The notes under the pieces were generated by a model that saw only the letters and a program-made list of their open reading frames with translations, was not told where the DNA came from and made no database searches. Positions 49,787 through 55,653 of a DNA stretch of 55,653 nucleotides are shown piece after piece. Each line of letters opens with the position of its first letter. Position 1 is the first letter of the stretch. The position numbers were made by a program, and so were the translations under genes. This stretch comes from Mycobacterium sp. (GTDB lineage Bacteria > Actinomycetota > Actinomycetes > Mycobacteriales > Mycobacteriaceae), in assembly GCF_019247635.1 (NCBI RefSeq), contig NZ_JAFBAR010000013.1, forward strand, positions 1 to 55,653. The letters are read 5' to 3'.

Positions 49787-52720
49787 GTGTTCGCCTGGTG
49801 GGGTCGAACCGTGTACCGCTACCGGTACATCGTGATCGGGGTCATGGTGGCCCTGTCCCTCGGCGGCGGCATCTTCGGAATGAGCCTGGGTAAGCACGTC
49901 ACGCAGAGCGGTTTCTACGACGACGGCAGTCAATCCGTGAAGGCTTCGGTGCTCGGCGACAACACCTATGGCCGCGACCGAACCGGCCACATCGTCGCCA
50001 CCTTCACCGCCCCCGACGGCAAGACCGTCGACGACCCGGCATGGCGACAGAAGGTCGTCGACGAGCTCAACAAGTTCAAGAACGACCATCCCGACCAGGT
50101 CCTCGGCTGGGCCGGGTACCTCGCCCTGCCGCCCGGCACCGATCCCCCCAACGCCCAAATCAAGGGGATGGCGACCGAAGACAAGAAGCACACCTTCGTC
50201 AGCATCCCGCTGAAGGGCAATGACGACGACACCATCCTTAACAACTACAAGACCGTCGCCCCGGCCCTACAGAAGCTCGACGGCGGCACGGTTCAACTCG
50301 CCGGCCTGGAACCAATCATGAGCTCGCTGACCGGCACCATTGCCACCGACCAGCGCCGCATGGAGGTCCTCGCGCTGCCGCTGGTGACGGTGGTGCTGTT
50401 CCTGGTGTTCGGCGGCGCGATCGCCGCCGGGCTCCCGGTCATGGTGGGCGGACTGAGCATCGCGGGTGCGCTGGGCATCCTGCGTTTCATCTCGCTCTTC
50501 GCACCGGTGCACTTCTTCGCTCAACCCGTCGTGTCGCTGGTCGGTCTGGGTCTGGCGATCGACTACGGGCTTTTCGTGGTGAGCCGGTTCCGTGAGGAGA
50601 TCGCTGAAGGCTACGACACCGAGGCCGCGGTGCGCCGCACGGTCATGACTGCAGGTCGGACGGTGACGTTCTCGGCGGTGCTGATCATCGCCTCGGGTGC
50701 CAGCCTGCTGTTGTTGCCCCAAGGCTTCGTGAAGTCGCTCACTTACGCGCTGATCGCGGCGGTCGGGCTTGCGGCGCTGCTGTCGATCACCCTGTTGCCC
50801 GCGTGCCTGGGAATCCTCGGCAAACACGTCGACGCGCTAGGGGTGCGGACGGCGTTCCGGGTGCCGTTCCTGCGTAACTGGAAGGTGTCCCGGGCCTACC
50901 TCAACTGGCTCGCCGACAGGCTGCAGAAAACCAAGACCCGCGAAGAGGTCGAGGCCGGTTTCTGGGGCAAGCTGGTGACCTGGGTGATGAAGCGGCCTCT
51001 GGCCTTCGCCATCCCGATCGTCATCGGGATGATCGCGCTGGTCATCCCGCTGGGCAACCTGCAGCTCGGTGGCATCAGCGAGAAATACCTGCCACCGAAC
51101 AACCCGGCCCGCCAGGCGCAGGAGCACTTCGACAAGCTCTTCCCGGGATACCGCACCGAGCAGCTGACGCTGGTGATCAAGAGCGACAACCACAGCCCGG
51201 TCACCGACCAGCAGGTCGCCGACGTCCGCAACAGGGTCTCGGGCATCACCGGGTTCACCAGTAAGCAGTGGGATGAACGGCCCTGCCCGGCCATCGCCGG
51301 TAATCCGTGCGTCGCCGGACCCAACGGGACGACGCACCCCGAAGACGCCTCGATCCGAGTGATCGAGAACGGCTTGGTCAACCGTAACGACGCCGCGAAG
51401 AAGATCGACGAGTTGCGGGCGATCACCCCGCCCAAGGGTCTGGAGTTCCTGGTCGGCGGTACCCCGGCGCTCGAGCAGGACAGCATTCACGCCTTGTACG
51501 ACAAGGCCGGTTTGATGCTGGTGGTTCTCATCGGCACGACGATGCTGTTGATGTTCCTGGCGTTCGGGTCGGTGGTGTTGCCGGTCAAGGCGGCGGTGAT
51601 GAGCGCGCTCACGCTGGGCTCCACCATGGGCATCCTGACGTGGATCTTTGTCGACGGACACTTCGCGAAGTGGCTCAATTTCACCCCGACGCCGCTAATG
51701 GTGATCATCATCGCGCTGGTCGTCGCCGTCGGTTACGGACTGGCTACCGACTACGAGGTGTTCCTGGTGTCCCGAATGGTGGAGGCGCGAGCGCGCGGCA
51801 TGTCCACCGCGGAGGCAATCCGGATCGGCACCGCGACCACCGGACGCCTCATCACGGCCGCCGCAATGGTGCTCGCCGTGGTCGCCGGTTCGTTCGTGTT
51901 CTCCGACCTGGTGATGATGAAGTACTTGGCGTTCGGCCTGATGGCAGCGCTGTTGCTGGACGCCACCGTGGTCCGGATGTTCCTGGTGCCCTCGGTGATG
52001 AAGCTGCTCGGCGACGACTGCTGGTGGGCTCCGCGCTGGGCGCGGCGCCTGCAGAACCGTCTCGGGCTGGGCGAGATCGACCTGCCCGACGAGCGCAAGC
52101 CGGCTCCCGGCAAGGCGCGTCCGGCCCGCCCCCCGGTCAACGCCCCCGCGCTGGTCGCAGCCGCCCCGCGCCCCGCACACGACCCGACGCATCCGAGCCT
52201 GACCGAGCCGCCGCGACGAGCACCGTTGAGCCCCCCTCCGGCGAGCCGGCCGGAGCCCAGGCCCGTTGCGGACGCTCCCTCGGGCGCAAGCACCAAGCGG
52301 ATACCGGCCAAGCCGTCGGCCGAGGCGACCAGTCGCATGGCCGCCCCGGGCGTTGACCCGACCGCCCGGAAACGGTCCGCGCCGCCCCGCCCGCAGAGCA
52401 GGCCCACACCACCGGCGCCCGCCGCGCCACCCACGCCCACCCCGCCACCGGCACCGTCTGCCGGCACGACCCACGCGATCCCGATCGCGAGCAACGGCCC
52501 TGCGGACAACGGGGATCACGGGGGCGACAAGGCCGACCCCACCACGGCGCTACCGGTCATGCGAAGTGACGGCGGCGACTCCGACGCCGCCACCGAAAAG
52601 CTCAACGCCCGCGGCCAGGGCGGCCAAAACGACAGTGGCGTCGACAACCAGCGTGGCCGCCGCCGCGGCGGCGGCGGACTTACCGCCCAGGACCTGCTGC
52701 GTCGCGAAGGCCGTCTGTAA
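49787..52720 (+). CDS. mmpL3: trehalose monomycolate transporter MmpL3
   Basis: A 977-residue RND-type exporter that moves trehalose monomycolate across the inner membrane for outer-membrane building. Twelve spans in two sets flank two exported domains. The proton-relay pairs are present as Asp259-Tyr260 (AIDYGLFVVSRF) and Asp655-Tyr656 (LATDYEVFLVSRM). The cytosolic tail (about 755-977) is Pro-rich and ends DLLRREGRL after an Arg/Gly-rich stretch. GTG 49787 is preceded by TAGGAG at 49775-49780 and gives the standard beginning MFAWWGRTVYR. It ends 3 bases before the convergent gene's stop. Confidence 0.97.
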   Translation: MFAWWGRTVYRYRYIVIGVMVALSLGGGIFGMSLGKHVTQSGFYDDGSQSVKASVLGDNTYGRDRTGHIVATFTAPDGKTVDDPAWRQKVVDELNKFKNDHPDQVLGWAGYLALPPGTDPPNAQIKGMATEDKKHTFVSIPLKGNDDDTILNNYKTVAPALQKLDGGTVQLAGLEPIMSSLTGTIATDQRRMEVLALPLVTVVLFLVFGGAIAAGLPVMVGGLSIAGALGILRFISLFAPVHFFAQPVVSLVGLGLAIDYGLFVVSRFREEIAEGYDTEAAVRRTVMTAGRTVTFSAVLIIASGASLLLLPQGFVKSLTYALIAAVGLAALLSITLLPACLGILGKHVDALGVRTAFRVPFLRNWKVSRAYLNWLADRLQKTKTREEVEAGFWGKLVTWVMKRPLAFAIPIVIGMIALVIPLGNLQLGGISEKYLPPNNPARQAQEHFDKLFPGYRTEQLTLVIKSDNHSPVTDQQVADVRNRVSGITGFTSKQWDERPCPAIAGNPCVAGPNGTTHPEDASIRVIENGLVNRNDAAKKIDELRAITPPKGLEFLVGGTPALEQDSIHALYDKAGLMLVVLIGTTMLLMFLAFGSVVLPVKAAVMSALTLGSTMGILTWIFVDGHFAKWLNFTPTPLMVIIIALVVAVGYGLATDYEVFLVSRMVEARARGMSTAEAIRIGTATTGRLITAAAMVLAVVAGSFVFSDLVMMKYLAFGLMAALLLDATVVRMFLVPSVMKLLGDDCWWAPRWARRLQNRLGLGEIDLPDERKPAPGKARPARPPVNAPALVAAAPRPAHDPTHPSLTEPPRRAPLSPPPASRPEPRPVADAPSGASTKRIPAKPSAEATSRMAAPGVDPTARKRSAPPRPQSRPTPPAPAAPPTPTPPPAPSAGTTHAIPIASNGPADNGDHGGDKADPTTALPVMRSDGGDSDAATEKLNARGQGGQNDSGVDNQRGRRRGGGGLTAQDLLRREGRL

Positions 52721-52723
52721 GGC

Positions 52724-53893
52724 TCACTCCGAGCTTTCCTCGGATCCGTGCTCGGGGTCGTCCGACTCCGCCTGCAGGATCGCTCCCTTGGACCCGTGCT
52801 GTTCGGCGTCCTCGGTCTGCTTCTCCACCTCGGCGGAGGGATCCTTGGCCAGCAACACCTGCACCGCGTTGTTGAGGAAGGCGACCGTCGGAACGGCCAA
52901 CAACGCACCGACGATCCCGGCCAGCACCCCGCCGGTGGAGATCGCCAGCACCACCGCCAACGGGTGGATCGACACCGCGCGACCCATCACCAGCGGTTGC
53001 AGCAAATGCGCTTCGAGTTGGTTGATCACGATCAGCAAGCCCAGCGTGATCAGCGCGTAGACAATTCCCTTTGCCAGCAGCGCGACCACCACGGCCACCA
53101 GGCCCGAGACCAGGGCGCCGATCAGCGGGATGAAAGCGCCGAGGAACACCAACGACGCCAACGGCAGCGCCAGCGGCACCCCCATGATCGCCAGTCCCGT
53201 GCCCACCCCCGCCGCGTCGGTCAGCGCCACCAGGAACGTCGCTCGCACATAGCCGATCAGCGACCCGTACCCGGCCGCGCCCGCCTCCCGCACCCGGTCC
53301 CGAGTGTCGACCGGGAAGATCTTGACCACGTACTGCCAGATGTTGCGGCCGCCGTAGAGAAAGAAGATCAGCGTGAAGAGCACCAATACCGCCGCGGTCA
53401 CCAACTCGGTGACGGTGGCCGCCGTCGAAAGTGCGCCGCTGGTCAACTTCGCCTGATTGTTGTGCAACGCCTGGATTGCCGCGTTGCCCGCGCTGTCGAT
53501 CTGCTCGTTGCGCAGGTGCGCCGGCCCCTGGATAAGCCATTTACGGGTGGAGTCGATGCTGCGGCTCACCTGCTCGACCAGGTCGGGTGCACCGACGATG
53601 AACTGGCTGACGACGAACGTCAAGATGGCACCCAGCACGGCGAACCCGCTGAGCAGGACCAGTGCCACCGCGCCACCGCGCGGCAAGCCGCGCCGGTCCA
53701 GCCAGTCCACCCCCGGCACCAGCAATGCGCTCAACATCAGCGCCAGCAGCACGGGCACGACGATCACTTCAAGCTTTTCGACCACCCACAGCAACGCCAC
53801 CACGGCGGCCAGGATGACCAGCAACCGCCACGCCCACGCCGCGGTCCTGCGGACCAGAGGTTCGACCGAGGCATCGTCCACACTGACCGGCAT
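52724..53893 (-). CDS. AI-2E-family transporter (Rv0205-like)
   Basis: A 389-residue membrane protein of the AI-2E transporter/PerM family, with about eight segments. The N-terminal [20 protein letters not shown] region and a large loop near 110-190 are present. The conserved [11 protein letters not shown] motif lies near residues 257-267. The C-terminal region is acidic. Despite the family name, the transported substrate is not known. ATG 53893. It is convergent with mmpL3 and corresponds to Rv0205 in the same position. Confidence 0.9.
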   Translation of the reverse strand: MPVSVDDASVEPLVRRTAAWAWRLLVILAAVVALLWVVEKLEVIVVPVLLALMLSALLVPGVDWLDRRGLPRGGAVALVLLSGFAVLGAILTFVVSQFIVGAPDLVEQVSRSIDSTRKWLIQGPAHLRNEQIDSAGNAAIQALHNNQAKLTSGALSTAATVTELVTAAVLVLFTLIFFLYGGRNIWQYVVKIFPVDTRDRVREAGAAGYGSLIGYVRATFLVALTDAAGVGTGLAIMGVPLALPLASLVFLGAFIPLIGALVSGLVAVVVALLAKGIVYALITLGLLIVINQLEAHLLQPLVMGRAVSIHPLAVVLAISTGGVLAGIVGALLAVPTVAFLNNAVQVLLAKDPSAEVEKQTEDAEQHGSKGAILQAESDDPEHGSEESSE

Positions 53894-54010
53894 CCGGCAA
53901 GCCTATCCGGTGCCCGCTGACGCGATCCGGTTACCGATCCGGTTACGAGGTCGACACGGTCGGCGCAGCACCGGGATCAGGGCGCCACCTGCGCGGTTAC
54001 CCTAAAGCAC

Positions 54011-55186
54011 GTGTCGCACGATGCCCCCGTCCGCAAGCTGGTCCGCCAGCGCGAGCAGGCACCGCGCGGCAAATACTGGTGGCTGCGATGGGTGGTCCTG
54101 GGCATCGTCGCGATCGTGCTCACCGCCGAGATCAGCCTGGTCTCGGATCAGCTGGCCAAAGCGTGGCGCAGTCTGTTCGAGGCCAAGGGTTGGTGGCTGA
54201 TCGCCGCGGCGTTGGCGGCGGCCGCGTCGATGCACAGCTTCGCGCAGATCCAGCGAACCCTGCTCAGCTCCGCCGGAGTGCACGTCAAGCAACTGCGGTC
54301 GGAGGCAACGTTTTACGCCGCCAACTCACTAAGCACCACGCTGCCGGGCGGCCCGGTGTTATCGGCGACGTTTTTGCTTCGGCAGCAACGCATTTGGGGC
54401 GCCTCGACAGTGGTGGCGTCGTGGCAACTGGTGATGTCAGGGGTACTGCAGGCGGTCGGTCTGGCGCTGCTCGGGCTGGGCGGCGCCTTCTTTCTGGGCG
54501 CCAAGAACAACCCGTTCTCGCTGCTGTTCACGCTGGGCGGTTTCGTCGCGCTGTTGCTGCTTGCCCAGGCGGTGGCGTCGCGGCCAGAGCTGATCGAGGG
54601 GATCGGCAGCCGGGTCTTGTCGTGGGTCAATTCGCTGCGCGGCAGGCCCGCCGACGCCGGTGTGGCGAAGTGGCGCGAAACGCTCATGCAGCTGGAATCG
54701 GTCAGCCTCGGCCGCCGCGACCTGGGTGTGGCTTTCAGCTGGTCGATGTTCAACTGGATCGCCGACGTCGCCTGCCTCGGCTTCGCCGCGTACGCCGCCG
54801 GCGGCCACGCTTCGGTCGCGGGCTTGACCGTCGCCTACGCGGCGGCCCGCGCGGTGGGCACCATCCCGTTGATGCCCGGTGGTCTGCTGGTTGTCGAGGC
54901 GGTGCTGGTGCCCGGCCTGGTGTCCAGCGGCATGGCCCTGCCCAATGCCATCTCCGCGATGCTGATCTACCGGCTGATCAGCTGGTTGTTCATCGCGGCG
55001 ATCGGTTGGGTGGTGTTCTTCTTCGTGTTCCGCACCGAGAAGGTCGGCGACCCGAACTCCGGCGACGACCCGCCCACCGACCCGAACCTCAGCTTGGTCA
55101 TCGATCCCGCCCCGTCGGCGGACCCGCCCGACCCGCCCGATCGCAATGGCGACGGCGAGGGCGGGAGCGAGGGCGGCCCAGGCTGA
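54011..55186 (+). CDS. UPF0104/flippase-like membrane protein (Rv0204c-like)
   Basis: A 391-residue membrane protein resembling the transmembrane part of lysylphosphatidylglycerol synthetase (UPF0104). About eight segments are present, with the typical TLPGGPVLSATFLLRQ and GTIPLMPGGLLVVEAVL motifs. A Pro/Asp-rich cytosolic tail of about 50 residues ends the protein. GTG 54011 (VSHDAPVRKLVRQ) is the start. The family is thought to flip or handle lipids; the substrate is unknown. A tandem repeat and long stem-loop follow its stop. Confidence 0.88.
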   Translation: MSHDAPVRKLVRQREQAPRGKYWWLRWVVLGIVAIVLTAEISLVSDQLAKAWRSLFEAKGWWLIAAALAAAASMHSFAQIQRTLLSSAGVHVKQLRSEATFYAANSLSTTLPGGPVLSATFLLRQQRIWGASTVVASWQLVMSGVLQAVGLALLGLGGAFFLGAKNNPFSLLFTLGGFVALLLLAQAVASRPELIEGIGSRVLSWVNSLRGRPADAGVAKWRETLMQLESVSLGRRDLGVAFSWSMFNWIADVACLGFAAYAAGGHASVAGLTVAYAAARAVGTIPLMPGGLLVVEAVLVPGLVSSGMALPNAISAMLIYRLISWLFIAAIGWVVFFFVFRTEKVGDPNSGDDPPTDPNLSLVIDPAPSADPPDPPDRNGDGEGGSEGGPG

Positions 55187-55192
55187 CGGCCT

Positions 55193-55292
55193 CGAGCCTG
55201 CGCTCACGGCATCGAGCCTGCGTCCAGGGCGTCGAGCCTGCGCTCACGGCATCGAGCCTGCGCTGATGGCATCGAGTCTGCGTCCAGGGCGG
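55193..55292. repeat. 20-bp tandem repeat, five copies
   Basis: Five consecutive 20-bp units start at 55193, 55213, 55233, 55253 and 55273, each beginning CGAG(C/T)CTGCG. Units 1, 3 and 4 are nearly alike, as are 2 and 5, which share CTGCGTCCAGGG. The fifth unit is followed by an inverted sixth copy (55309-55328) with which it forms the stem-loop below. The array starts 7 bases after the upstream stop codon. Confidence 0.85.
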
Positions 55293-55330
55293 GATTTCGG
55301 CGATTTTCCCGCCCTGGACGCAGACTCGAT
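55271..55330. terminator. perfect 24-bp stem-loop between convergent genes
   Basis: 55271-55294 is perfectly complementary to 55307-55330, leaving a 12-base loop. It stands between the Rv0204c-like gene (read right) and the Rv0203-like gene (read left, stop at 55338), so it can terminate both. It shares its CTGCGTCCA core with the inverted repeat at 17021. Confidence 0.75.
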
Positions 55331-55337
55331 CCGCGGT

Positions 55338-55653
55338 TCAGCCGACGGTCTTCGACTTGGGCGGTGCGGGAACCGGGCTGGTGGTGCTTGGTGCAGCCCC
55401 CCCGGCCCCCGCAGCCGCGGGAGCCCCAGCTCCCGCAGCCCCGATAGCGCCCGGCAGCCCGCCCGGCAACGCGGGCAGGCCGCCCCCTCCCTGCGCTGCC
55501 TGGGCAAAGCCCAGCGCCTGCGGGATGGTGATCGGCAGCTTGCACTGCGTCGATAGATTGGTCAGCGGCTGGGCGATCCCCGTCATATCGCCGGACGCCT
55601 TGGGGTTGGCCTCGAAGTAGCTCTTCAGCAAACCGACCGATTGCGGGCCCGCC
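55338..55653 (-). CDS. Rv0203-like exported haem-binding protein (C-terminal part)
   Basis: The gene enters from beyond the right edge; only the last 104 residues are visible. The frame is open to the edge, with no start or signal peptide in view. The segment GIAQPLTNLSTQCKLPITIP with its single Cys is like the helical core end of Rv0203, a secreted haem carrier of M. tuberculosis. An Ala/Gly/Pro-rich tail ends in PKSKTVG. Position beside mmpL3 and the Rv0204c-like gene supports this. Rv0203 passes haem to MmpL3/MmpL11; the same role is inferred here. Confidence 0.75.
   Translation of the reverse strand, partial: AGPQSVGLLKSYFEANPKASGDMTGIAQPLTNLSTQCKLPITIPQALGFAQAAQGGGGLPALPGGLPGAIGAAGAGAPAAAGAGGAAPSTTSPVPAPPKSKTVG

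Noticed and set aside
1..55653. Transposase, integrase, tRNA or attachment site that would mark mobile islands
   Set aside because: None was recognised; the accessory segments carry no visible mobility genes.

Overview
The window is chromosomal DNA of a slow-growing Mycobacterium outside the M. tuberculosis complex. Its GC-rich codon use, two intact PE_PGRS genes, mmpL3, a WS/DGAT acyltransferase and several fadD/fadE/echA genes all point that way. The conserved gene order is that of M. tuberculosis H37Rv Rv0228 down to Rv0203, read in reverse. These equivalences are from memory of the gene order and protein sequences; no alignment was run. PE_PGRS genes argue against the M. avium group and fit a M. 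kansasii/marinum/szulgai-like species.

Layout. 1-1353 holds the end of an HNH (13E12/DUF222-type) protein and two small unknown genes. 1354-9653 is the Rv0228-Rv0223c block: acyltransferase 3, DUF3068 protein, polytopic membrane protein, GT4 glycosyltransferase, methyltransferase and aldehyde dehydrogenase. 9764-16925 is an accessory insertion between the Rv0223c and echA1 orthologues. It contains a second crotonase, a TetR regulator with a possible leader ORF, a collapsed PE_PGRS relic, two PE_PGRS genes, a 98-aa protein and a FadD ligase. 17117-22529 restores the backbone: echA1, WS/DGAT, lipC, an Rv0219-like protein and a cytochrome b/molybdopterin oxidoreductase, with an extra methyltransferase. 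23313-30112 is a complete assimilatory nitrate cluster (narB, small partner, nirB, nirD, narK). 30415-36082 carries lipW, an amidohydrolase, a CoA-transferase with swapped domain order, the Rv0216 double-hotdog protein and fadE3.

36204-40373 is an accessory two-gene signalling module. It has a Ser/Thr kinase fused to about 11 membrane segments and a variant leucine-rich-repeat tail, followed by a single-pass exported partner. It sits between fadE3 and fadD4, which are near neighbours in M. tuberculosis. A crotonase and fadD4 follow. A toxin-antitoxin relic with a twice-frameshifted RelE toxin occupies the place where M. tuberculosis has nadR and Rv0213c. 43450-55653 is core backbone: pckA, paired GTPase-like proteins (Rv0210/Rv0209), trmB, a NYN-like protein, mmpL3, an AI-2E family transporter, an Rv0204c-like membrane protein, and the C-terminus of an Rv0203-like haem-binding exported protein.

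Functionally, the window combines envelope lipid export and acyl transfer (mmpL3, WS/DGAT, acyltransferase, esterases), acyl-CoA turnover (fadD, fadE, echA, hotdog protein, CoA-transferase), gluconeogenesis (pckA) and nitrate assimilation. Long perfect stem-loops lie at several 3' gene ends (9672, 17021, 43394, 55271). No tRNA, rRNA, insertion sequence or CRISPR array was found.
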